Assembly (NCBI RefSeq): GCF_000390185.1
Contig: NZ_AQHR01000065.1
Span: 1-55,989 of the forward strand
Origin: Lunatimonas lonarensis
Lineage (GTDB): Bacteria; Bacteroidota; Bacteroidia; Cytophagales; Cyclobacteriaceae
Direction of reading: 5' to 3'
DNA: 55,989 nucleotides
A model generated the notes under the pieces. That model searched no databases, was not told where the DNA came from, and saw only the letters and a program-made list of their open reading frames with translations. Positions 28,389-34,752 of the stretch are shown here, in pieces (the stretch's first letter is position 1; the number at the start of each line of letters is the position of its first letter). The position numbers and the translations under genes are program-made.

Positions 28389-29069
28389 ATGGAAAATCCC
28401 CTGATTCCCTTCCTGAGAGATCTTGCCGAAAACAACCACAAAGAGTGGATGGATGCCCATAGGGGTCGTTATGTCCATGCGAGGGAATTTTTACTGGCTG
28501 AGGTGGAGGAGCTATTGCAGGGTATAGTGGTGTTTGAGCCCATGTTGGAGCCGCTCAAGCCAAAGGATTGCGTGTTTCGCCAAAATCGCGACATCCGGTT
28601 CTCGGCAGACAAACGTCCGTACAAAACCAATATGGCGGCCTATTTTGCCGTGGGAGGAAAGAAGAGTAACGGCCCCGGCTATTACCTGCACGTAGAGCCG
28701 GGCGGCAGTTTCTTGGCCTGTGGGATATGGATGCCACCGGCGGATGTATTGAAGCGCATACGGCAGGAAATCGACTACGCCGGCGGGGAGCTCGACGCCC
28801 TGCTGCGGCATTCCACGATAAAAGGATACTTTAATGGCCTCGAGGGAGAGCAGTTAAAAACCAGCCCCAGGGACTACCCGGCAGACCATCCTTACATTGA
28901 CTACCTAAGGCACAAGAGCTTTATTCTTTCCAAGCCTCTTACGGACGAGCAGATCACCAACGGTGTGTACAAAATGCTCGCCCTCCAGGCCTTCGAACGG
29001 GCGAAGCCCTTCAACGACTTTCTTTCACGTGCCTTGGAGGATGTAGAGGACGGCAGCGGCCTACTTTGA
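28389..29069 (+). CDS. DUF2461 family protein
   Basis: A 226-residue protein of the DUF2461 (TIGR02453) family. Typical blocks are FLRDLAENNHKEWMDAHRGRY, CVFRQNRDIRFSADKRPYKTN, GPGYYLHVEPGGSFLACGIWMP and DYPADHPYIDYLRHKSF. The function of the family is not established. I chose the ATG at 28389 because the family starts at NPLIPFLRDL. It stands alone and is convergent with the HAD gene. It has no evident link to the CRISPR locus. Confidence 0.85.
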   Translation: MENPLIPFLRDLAENNHKEWMDAHRGRYVHAREFLLAEVEELLQGIVVFEPMLEPLKPKDCVFRQNRDIRFSADKRPYKTNMAAYFAVGGKKSNGPGYYLHVEPGGSFLACGIWMPPADVLKRIRQEIDYAGGELDALLRHSTIKGYFNGLEGEQLKTSPRDYPADHPYIDYLRHKSFILSKPLTDEQITNGVYKMLALQAFERAKPFNDFLSRALEDVEDGSGLL

Positions 29070-29117
29070 CGACATCGGAACGTGCATCGGTGGATTTCAG
29101 GCCTGGGCGGGAACGTC

Positions 29118-29942
29118 CTACAACAAAAAGGATTCGATGGCAATCGCGACCCCGTCCGCTTTGTTGCTGGCCGTGATGTGGTTGGCTACGGCCTTTACCT
29201 CCTCACGTCCGTTTGCCACCGAGACCCCAAAACCCACCCGTTGGATCAGTTCTACGTCATTGTAGTTATCTCCAAAGGCCATGACCTCCTCCAGTCCAAA
29301 CGAAAAGTTTGTCCGCAAAAGAAGTTCCAGGGCACTTGCCTTGGAGATTTGTTTGGGGGCGATCTCGATGTAGGTGTCCTTTGACCGATACAGGTGCAAC
29401 TCATTGCCCAGTAGCATTGCGAGGCGTTCATACAGGGGTTGGATCTCGGATACAGCCCCCATGCACATTACCTTGTGGGCACCGGTACGTAACCTGCTCC
29501 ATGTTTCCAGTACCTCCACCCCGGGCATAGGCGTGGATTTCACCTTTGTTACCAGTTCTTCCTTTGCTGTCCACGCATCCTGCTGTGGGGTATACCAGTC
29601 ATCGGCATGGAATAGGCTGACGTGGATGGCGCTGCCCTCGGTCATCTTTAGGATGGTTTGGCAGTGCTCGAAGGGGATACAGGTAGAGGCCAACGGAGTG
29701 CCCGAAGTACCAGGGGACGCGGAATTCAATACATAGCCCCCATTGTAGCAGATCAGCGGTTGATCGGTCCTGCCCAGTTCTTCCAGTAGGTGGGTCATGG
29801 CAGACGGCATACGGGAAGAGGCCAAAATGACCGGGAAGTCCTTTGGCAAGCGACGGAAAGCGGCTTTGGTTCTGGCAGAAAGTTGGCGGTTCTTGTCTAA
29901 AAGTGTTCCGTCTATGTCGGTACAAATCGCCCGGATTTTCAT
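29118..29942 (-). CDS. HAD superfamily hydrolase, Cof type
   Basis: A 274-residue sugar- or cofactor-phosphate phosphatase of the Cof/YidA group. Motif I is ICTDIDGTLLDKN, motif II SSRM, the motif III lysine is in KQISKASALELLL and motif IV is VMAFGDNYNDVELI. The type IIb cap domain lies between (about residues 85-190). Substrate unknown. It is not clearly operonic with its neighbours; the ribbon-helix-helix gene ends 77 bases upstream. Confidence 0.9.
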   Translation of the reverse strand: MKIRAICTDIDGTLLDKNRQLSARTKAAFRRLPKDFPVILASSRMPSAMTHLLEELGRTDQPLICYNGGYVLNSASPGTSGTPLASTCIPFEHCQTILKMTEGSAIHVSLFHADDWYTPQQDAWTAKEELVTKVKSTPMPGVEVLETWSRLRTGAHKVMCMGAVSEIQPLYERLAMLLGNELHLYRSKDTYIEIAPKQISKASALELLLRTNFSFGLEEVMAFGDNYNDVELIQRVGFGVSVANGREEVKAVANHITASNKADGVAIAIESFLL

Positions 29943-30019
29943 ACAGAAAGGTGTTAAATGAAGGGGTAAAACTAGGCAAGGTGATACGGATTACCAAGAA
30001 ATGATGGCCTAAACCAGGT

Positions 30020-30178
30020 TTATTCGCCTTTGGGAAGTCGCCCTGCCTTCTTGAGTGCCTCATGGATAATCCATTCCAGTTGACCGTTGGTGCTGCGAAA
30101 TTCGTCCGCGGCCCATTTCTCCACGGCCTTCATCATCCGTTCATCGATCCGTAGGGCAAAGGGTTTCTTAGTTGGCAT
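30020..30178 (-). CDS. Small ribbon-helix-helix (Arc-like) protein
   Basis: A 52-residue protein starting MPTKKPFALRIDERMMKAVE and containing EFRSTNGQLEWIIHEALKKAG. The beta strand (KPFALRID) and two helices match the Arc/MetJ fold found in DNA-binding dimers. Its start overlaps the end of the preceding membrane protein gene by 11 bases, so it is the last gene of the SPFH operon. It probably binds DNA and could control this operon; a palindrome-rich site lies before the first gene. Confidence 0.8.
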   Translation of the reverse strand: MPTKKPFALRIDERMMKAVEKWAADEFRSTNGQLEWIIHEALKKAGRLPKGE

Positions 30179-30662
30179 GATGGTTTAATTTATGCTGATT
30201 AAACCACTCTACTGCCATTGCCGCTGCTTCAGGTTGTTGGGTACCGAGCAGGAATGTTTTTTTGGAGGTTTTTACCAGAATCCCATGGTTACCTCCGGTA
30301 TTGTATACCCAATAGTGGAAGTTGTACCGGATCCCCCATCCTCCGAATTTGAGCAGGGAATTGTATCGAATCAGTGTCAGGCTTTCAATTTGCTCGAGGG
30401 GATACGTTCTCACACCGATGAATGGGAAGTAGCTGAAGGATAGTTTTTTGTCGTCCAACCGTACCTCCAGCTCCATCACATACAACAAAACCGTCACTGC
30501 GACGAGAACAATCAGGGCGATGATTCCGTCCCATGCGCTCGTGTTTGGTGAAGTAGCAGACTGCACAAAAAGCCAGGTGATCAATGTTGCACTCAGCAGC
30601 ATGATCAGCCAGATCCATACTTCCCGAAATTTTTGTGTCTCTTTGAATATTGTTTTGCTCAT
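30168..30662 (-). CDS. Small membrane protein with PH-like cytoplasmic domain (second copy)
   Basis: A 164-residue protein with two membrane segments (about WIWLIMLLSATLITWLFV and IIALIVLVAVTVLLYVME) and a C-terminal beta-rich domain of bacterial PH type (LSFSYFPFIGVRTYPLEQIE, FGGWGIRYN, TFLLGTQQPEAAAMAVEWF). I do not know a specific function. It has the same topology as the gene before it and probably arose from it by duplication. Its ATG overlaps the stop codon of that gene (ATGA), so translation is coupled. Confidence 0.75.
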   Translation of the reverse strand: MSKTIFKETQKFREVWIWLIMLLSATLITWLFVQSATSPNTSAWDGIIALIVLVAVTVLLYVMELEVRLDDKKLSFSYFPFIGVRTYPLEQIESLTLIRYNSLLKFGGWGIRYNFHYWVYNTGGNHGILVKTSKKTFLLGTQQPEAAAMAVEWFNQHKLNHHAN

Positions 30663-31153
30663 GATTTGTCCTGTTCTTGCGCCCACAGATCTATCAACCG
30701 GAGGAAGTCCTGGTGTCGGTGGGTACTGAATACAAGTTTTTTGTCGGTGCTGTTCCGGTTTATTTCCAGCACATGGTCACTGAAGAAGATATAAGCCGTG
30801 CCTTTTCTGGAGACCCGTACGCCCACCCCTCCATAATCCAAGAGCCCTCCCGATTTGGTGACGTTTGCCGATCGGATATCCGATAGGGGAATTTTTTTCC
30901 AGTTGGAGAAGAAAGGTGGGTTTCGGTAAGAAAGCCCCTTTTCGTCTGCCCTTATTTCTACGGAGATACTTAGGATGAGGAAAAAGACGGCCGACATAAT
31001 ACCAAAAACCACCAGAAGCACAATCCAGCCATCCTCTCCCAGATGGCCGGTAAGGTATAGTGTCGAAAGAAGGATGAGCGTGGGAGCTTCCAACAAGATA
31101 ATTCCCCACATTAGGATGCTGCCCCTGAAATCCAGTTTTTCGTGTACCACCAT
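30659..31153 (-). CDS. Small membrane protein with PH-like cytoplasmic domain (first copy)
   Basis: A 164-residue protein with two membrane segments (ILMWGIILLEAPTLILLSTL and WIVLLVVFGIMSAVFFLILS) and a beta-rich domain (GLSYRNPPFFSNWKKIPLSD, YGGVGVRVSRKGTAYIFF, LVFSTHRHQDFLRLIDLW). It shares layout and short motifs (GG-x-G-x-R) with the next gene. It follows the SPFH gene after two bases and is therefore likely a partner of that protein in a membrane microdomain. Confidence 0.75.
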   Translation of the reverse strand: MVVHEKLDFRGSILMWGIILLEAPTLILLSTLYLTGHLGEDGWIVLLVVFGIMSAVFFLILSISVEIRADEKGLSYRNPPFFSNWKKIPLSDIRSANVTKSGGLLDYGGVGVRVSRKGTAYIFFSDHVLEINRNSTDKKLVFSTHRHQDFLRLIDLWAQEQDKS

Positions 31154-31155
31154 CT

Positions 31156-32004
31156 TTACGTGTTTAGGGTGCCGACGTTCAGTACCGGGCTGGCGGAGCG
31201 ATCGGAGCAGAGCACGACCATCAGGTTGCTGACCATAGCGGCCTTTTTATCTTCCTCAAAATCAATGATTCCCTTCAGTTTTAGGTCTTCCAGGGCCATT
31301 TCAACCATGCCAACGGCTCCGTCCACTATTTTTCTACGTGCAGCTACGATGGCGGTTGCCTGTTGACGTTGTAGCATGGCTGAGGCTATTTCGGAGGAGT
31401 AAGCCAGGTGGGAAATCCGGGCTTCGATCACCTTGATGCCTGCGTGCTGCAATCGGTCCGCGATTTCTTCTTCCAACGAGTGGTTTACCTCTTCTACGCC
31501 CGATCGCAGGGTTACCTCCGCATCCTCCGCTTCAAAGTCATCGTACGGGTACTTGCCGGCCATTTTCCGAACCGCGGCGTCGGTTTGCAGGTGTACAAAG
31601 TTCTCGTAGTCCTCCACCTCAAACGTCGCCCGGAAGGTGTCCTCCACCTGCCACACAACGATGGTACCCACCATTACGGGGTTTCCAATTTTGTCGTTTA
31701 CTTTCAGTGGTTTGTTTTCGAAGTTTCTCACCCGCAACGAAATTTTCTGCTTGATCATAAAGGGATTTACCCAAAAGAAGCCGTTGTCTTTAACCGTTCC
31801 TTTGTAAGCCCCGAATAGAATCAGTACCACCGCTTTGTTGGGTTGGAGGGTGAAGAATCCCGGGAGCATCAGAATGGCGCCGATAGTACAAATAACAGCG
31901 GTAGGGGGGATCTTGTAAATAAAGGAGGCAACAGCAGCGGCGGCTAGGAGTACCGTGTTCCCGAGCATCGCATAGCCGGAAGAGGGAGTGATGATTTTTT
32001 CCAT
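31156..32004 (-). CDS. SPFH/Band 7 domain membrane protein
   Basis: A 282-residue protein of the stomatin/prohibitin/flotillin group. Two N-terminal hydrophobic segments (about 10-60) are followed by an SPFH domain (NKAVVLILFGAYKGTVKDNGF, VNDKIGNPVMVGTIVVWQV, RSGVEEVNHSLEEEIADRLQ, IKVIEARISHLAYSSEIASAM) and a short helical tail (LQRQQATAIVAARRKIVDGA). Such proteins form oligomeric scaffolds in membranes. It heads an operon with two PH-like membrane proteins and a ribbon-helix-helix protein. Confidence 0.9.
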   Translation of the reverse strand: MEKIITPSSGYAMLGNTVLLAAAAVASFIYKIPPTAVICTIGAILMLPGFFTLQPNKAVVLILFGAYKGTVKDNGFFWVNPFMIKQKISLRVRNFENKPLKVNDKIGNPVMVGTIVVWQVEDTFRATFEVEDYENFVHLQTDAAVRKMAGKYPYDDFEAEDAEVTLRSGVEEVNHSLEEEIADRLQHAGIKVIEARISHLAYSSEIASAMLQRQQATAIVAARRKIVDGAVGMVEMALEDLKLKGIIDFEEDKKAAMVSNLMVVLCSDRSASPVLNVGTLNT

Positions 32005-32021
32005 GACGATTAGGTTTTAAA

Positions 32022-32040
32022 ATGATATCATAATGATATA
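32022..32040 (-). promoter_or_regulatory. Palindrome and repeated half-sites before the SPFH operon
   Basis: ATGATATCAT (32022-32031) is a perfect palindrome, and ATGATAT follows again at 32033. The repeated half-site upstream of the SPFH ATG (32004) is the kind of target a ribbon-helix-helix protein would use. That link is inference. Confidence 0.35.
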
Positions 32041-32098
32041 CGTGTGATAGTATATTTAAGTTCCCTTGGTGGAAATTAATTCATTTTCTAAGGGGCGA

Positions 32099-32662
32099 TT
32101 AGGGAATGAAAGGGATTCCTGAGGGGGTTTTTGCTTTGTAATTGAGGTAGTCCCGGCCAAAAAAATCGATCAGGTAGGCCTCTTCAAATCGGATTCTTTC
32201 CCTAAAAAAGTGCCAGCCTACCACCGAGAAGCAAATAAGCGAGACCGGTGCACCCAAAAGTAGAGGAATGCTTAGGCTGTACAGGTACCATCCGGTATAG
32301 GAGGGATGCCTAAAAAGCCGATACGGGCCATGCAGGATCAGTTCATGGGAGGAAGCTTTGGAGGTTTGTATCGTGTGATTGAAGGATTTTTTTGCCGTAA
32401 GGATCGCTGTCCATCGAAATCCAAGGCCGATTGCGACGCCCACCAATCCAAGAGTTACCATGGAAGTGGATAACGGCAGCAGGGGCTTGATGAAAAAATA
32501 TTCGCCGAGCAATACTGCTTGGGCGGCAACGTAGGGCAGGGAGAAGAGTAGGGAACTCCTTCTAAATTCCCCGTGCATCAGTCGATGGAGGAGGAATTCT
32601 GTGAGGTGATAACAGACAAAGATGTACCCATAGATAATAATGGGGTCTTTTTGCGGTATCAT
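32099..32662 (-). CDS. Isoprenylcysteine carboxyl methyltransferase (ICMT) family protein
   Basis: A 187-residue integral membrane methyltransferase. Five or so hydrophobic segments precede the conserved C-terminal block HGPYRLFRHPSYTGWYLYSLSI and ERIRFEEAYLIDFFGRDYLNYK, which holds the HPSY and RI-x-x-EE-x-x-L signatures of the ICMT/PEMT superfamily that bind S-adenosylmethionine and a lipophilic acceptor. In eukaryotes ICMT methylates the carboxylate of C-terminal prenylcysteine; many bacterial members have unknown substrates. Here the start is one base after the stop of the ComQ-like gene, and the first gene of the cassette makes a peptide with C-terminal Cys, which makes the eukaryotic type of reaction plausible. 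Confidence 0.85.
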   Translation of the reverse strand: MIPQKDPIIIYGYIFVCYHLTEFLLHRLMHGEFRRSSLLFSLPYVAAQAVLLGEYFFIKPLLPLSTSMVTLGLVGVAIGLGFRWTAILTAKKSFNHTIQTSKASSHELILHGPYRLFRHPSYTGWYLYSLSIPLLLGAPVSLICFSVVGWHFFRERIRFEEAYLIDFFGRDYLNYKAKTPSGIPFIP

Positions 32663-32663
32663 C

Positions 32664-33578
32664 TTAGGAAATGTTTTGTAGATAGGAGATCAATCCTTCT
32701 TTTTCTTTGATGGTCTTCTTTATTTGATTGTGGACGATTTTCTCAAACAATCGAAGGTTTAGCGGTCGAACGATGGAAAGACATTGGTTAAAGGCAGCCA
32801 ATGCTTCATCATAAAGCTCCGTGGCTATTCCTGTCAGGTAGACGATTTTATGTAGCTCTTCGAGGCTGAATTGACCGGGATCCATGTGTTCCTTTTCGAG
32901 AAATTCCGAGAGACGTACCCAGGCGTAGTTTTTCAGCCCCACTTTGCTATCGGAGGCAAAACCGATGATCTCATTGGGAATATTAAATCCGATCGTAAAA
33001 TGGAACAACGCTTCACCTAAGTGGTAGTAGTTTGCCTTTGCCGTTTCACCGGTGAGGTGAAAGAGAATGTCCAATGGGAGGTAAAGTAGGGAATACCGAA
33101 GCCGTAGCAAGTCGTAATAGGTGCTTTGGTTCCAGTCGTCATCAGTAGCAGACACCCTTCGGTTTACGGTTGTTTCCTTGAAATGATCCAGCAGCCGGGT
33201 TTGGTACTTTTTCCAAAACCTGGAATGAGGGGGAATGACCTCGTTGAGTAATTGTTGCGAGGTGCTGATGAGCAGGAATGCTTCGCTTACGGGATCAATG
33301 ATATCGTTGCCTGATATTTCCAGATCGAGAACTGGATCTAGGGTGTACACTCCCATGGCTCCCATGTAGACGGCGGCGCTTATCGTGATCTGATCTTCAG
33401 GTTTTATCTCGCCAAAAGCTGGCGTCAGTGAATAGCAAAAGGGAATGAGATGGATGGTTTGTTTTTCAACAACTTCATCGGAAATTATTTTTTTCAGCAG
33501 TGGCTTGGGTAGATCGGTGCATTTTATCCGACGGACAACCTTTTCACTGAAAGAAAGAAATTGCTCTTTGGTTTCCAT
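32664..33578 (-). CDS. ComQ-like isoprenyl transferase homologue
   Basis: A 304-residue, mostly helical protein. The layout fits class I isoprenoid synthases: helix AAVYMGAMGVYTLDPVLDLE with Asp81, Asp85 and Glu87 at the site of the first Asp-rich motif, and helix GEALFHFTIGFNIPNEIIGF followed by SDSKVGLKNYAWVRL at the second. B. subtilis ComQ, which prenylates ComX, has DIMDDLE at the first site (compare DPVLDLE) and a NKQTLIYLYLKRL stretch comparable to LKNYAWVRLSEFL. The second Asp motif is weak here, as in ComQ. I chose the ATG at 33578, right after the U-tract of a hairpin. Recognition is by pattern only. A plain polyprenyl synthase-like protein of other function is the alternative. Confidence 0.6.
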   Translation of the reverse strand: METKEQFLSFSEKVVRRIKCTDLPKPLLKKIISDEVVEKQTIHLIPFCYSLTPAFGEIKPEDQITISAAVYMGAMGVYTLDPVLDLEISGNDIIDPVSEAFLLISTSQQLLNEVIPPHSRFWKKYQTRLLDHFKETTVNRRVSATDDDWNQSTYYDLLRLRYSLLYLPLDILFHLTGETAKANYYHLGEALFHFTIGFNIPNEIIGFASDSKVGLKNYAWVRLSEFLEKEHMDPGQFSLEELHKIVYLTGIATELYDEALAAFNQCLSIVRPLNLRLFEKIVHNQIKKTIKEKEGLISYLQNIS

Positions 33579-33582
33579 ATGT

Positions 33583-33625
33583 AAAAAAATAAGTGGGATT
33601 TGCGGGAGCCAGGCCAGCAAATCCC
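33583..33625 (-). terminator. Terminator-like hairpin between peptide gene and ComQ-like gene
   Basis: On the minus strand GGGATTTGC (33617-33625), a 13-base loop, GCAAATCCC (33595-33603), then ACTTATTTTTTT. It ends five bases before the ATG of the ComQ-like gene. As an attenuator it would let most transcripts stop after the peptide gene. Confidence 0.7.
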
Positions 33626-33642
33626 CGATTTTTTGACTGTAC

Positions 33643-33738
33643 TCAACAAGCTCCTTTCATCTGAAAATGAAGGCCGGTTGCTTTGGTAAGATCAAACTTG
33701 GATAGTTTGTTTTTTAGGTCGTTTGAGAGCGTTTTCAT
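33643..33738 (-). CDS. Small peptide ending in Cys, candidate prenylated-peptide precursor
   Basis: A 31-residue peptide, starting MKTLSNDLKNKLSKFDLTK and ending GLHFQMKGAC, with cysteine as the very last residue and the only cysteine. The N-terminal part is Lys- and Leu-rich and helical, like many ribosomal peptide leaders in Bacteroidota. The gene is on the same strand as, and 64 bases upstream of, the ComQ-like gene, with an attenuator between. A C-terminal cysteine that could be prenylated and then carboxyl-methylated needs no protease to remove an AAX tail. No known family is recognised. It is too short for codon statistics to be decisive; context is the main support. Confidence 0.65.
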   Translation of the reverse strand: MKTLSNDLKNKLSKFDLTKATGLHFQMKGAC

Positions 33739-33749
33739 CTCGTTGCCGT

Positions 33750-33779
33750 TTAGAATAAATGGATAAATTTCTGTGTCAA
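33750..33779 (-). promoter_or_regulatory. Possible promoter of the peptide cassette
   Basis: On the minus strand TTG (33777-33779, within TTGACA), 19 bases, TATTCTAA. Spacing is right for Bacteroidota but the -7 element is a poor match. Transcription would start about five bases before the peptide ATG. Confidence 0.3.
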
Positions 33780-34159
33780 GTTATTGCTTTCTAGGGATAT
33801 AATCAATTTTGTTTGAATAAAATTTCTTTGAATAATATTAAATCGAAAATTAATTATTTGAAAAGCAAATATATATATATCAACTGTTTTAAGGATTGGT
33901 GTCGTCAGGTTTTTATTCTTTCTGCCTGGACATGATTTTTTAGGCTGGGTTTAAGGGATCGTTGGAAGGTTACCGTCACGCAGGTTTGGCTTGGCAAATA
34001 CATTCGAATTCCGTAACTTAAAGATTCTTAAGTAAAATGACTTATGAAATCGAGCCTGCCTAAAGATCGGAAGGCAGGGATTCCCTGTCTGCCGACAGGC
34101 AGGCATCCCTATAAACCGGGACAAGTTGTGACCGCTTAAGGACAACAAATTATAGACAC
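33780..34159. other. Intergenic region between the peptide cassette and the hydroxylase genes
   Basis: The first 130 bases are very AT-rich (including an ATATATATAT run near 33872). A REP-like pair of hairpins lies at 34055-34109. No gene is supported on either strand; no histidine kinase or response regulator is hidden here. Confidence 0.5.
34055..34109. repeat. REP-like double hairpin
   Basis: CCTGCCT (34055-34061) pairs with AGGCAGG (34072-34078), and CCTGTC (34084-34089) pairs with GACAGG (34094-34099). GGGAT and ATCCC enclose the second hairpin. The GC-rich pair in an AT-rich gap looks like the dispersed palindromic repeats of Bacteroidota genomes. Its sequence differs from the palindrome beside the RAYT gene. 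Confidence 0.6.
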
Positions 34160-34615
34160 ATGAAATTTACAATAAACGGAAAAGAACAAACCGTGCAAGT
34201 GGAGGGCAACCCCATGCTCCTCGAGGTTTTCCGTGAGCAACTGGAACTTACGGGTACGAAATATGGATGCGGTGAGTCGGTATGTGGGGCGTGCAAGGTC
34301 ATGGTAAATGGAAGTGCCGTTCCCAGCTGTATCACGCCAGCTGTTTCTGTGCAGGGCAAACAGGTAGTTACGGTCGAGGGACTGGAGCGGGATGGAGCAC
34401 TTCATCCCGTACAGCAGGTGTTTCTGGAGGTTGACCCGTTTCAGTGTGGGTATTGTGCGTCCGGTATGTTAGTCACTGCCGTAGCGTTTCTCGACAAAAA
34501 CCCCTCTCCCTCCAGGGAAGAGATTGTGGACGCCATGAATGGGAATATTTGCCGGTGTTGCACGTATCCTGCCATCATTGAGGCGATCTATCAGGCTAGC
34601 CGAAAAATGGCCTGA
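34160..34615 (+). CDS. (2Fe-2S)-binding subunit of a molybdenum hydroxylase (IorA/CoxS-like)
   Basis: A 151-residue electron-transfer subunit. The plant-type ferredoxin cysteines are in YGCGESVCGACKVMVNG with a fourth in AVPSC, and the second cluster is bound by QCGYCASGM and NICRCCTYP. Size and layout equal the small subunit of isoquinoline 1-oxidoreductase and other two-subunit aldehyde/xanthine dehydrogenases. The molybdopterin subunit follows 137 bases later, after its own promoter element. Substrate unknown. Confidence 0.93.
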   Translation: MKFTINGKEQTVQVEGNPMLLEVFREQLELTGTKYGCGESVCGACKVMVNGSAVPSCITPAVSVQGKQVVTVEGLERDGALHPVQQVFLEVDPFQCGYCASGMLVTAVAFLDKNPSPSREEIVDAMNGNICRCCTYPAIIEAIYQASRKMA

Positions 34616-34720
34616 TTGAACCCTATTTCAGTCGGTTCCCTTTTTGGGGATCCATTGGAACACCTGTTAGCCAATTTGATAGCAGCCCTATTGGCATCTT
34701 ATGCCTACCATCCAATCGAC

Positions 34721-34728
34721 TAGTTTTG
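34721..34728 (+). promoter_or_regulatory. -7 promoter element before the molybdopterin subunit gene
   Basis: TAGTTTTG matches TAnnTTTG exactly and lies 24 bases before the chosen ATG at 34753. Its last three bases are an in-frame TTG that should not be read as a start codon. No well-spaced -33 element is visible. Confidence 0.5.
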
Positions 34729-34752
34729 ACACGTAAATTTAATGCAATCCCC

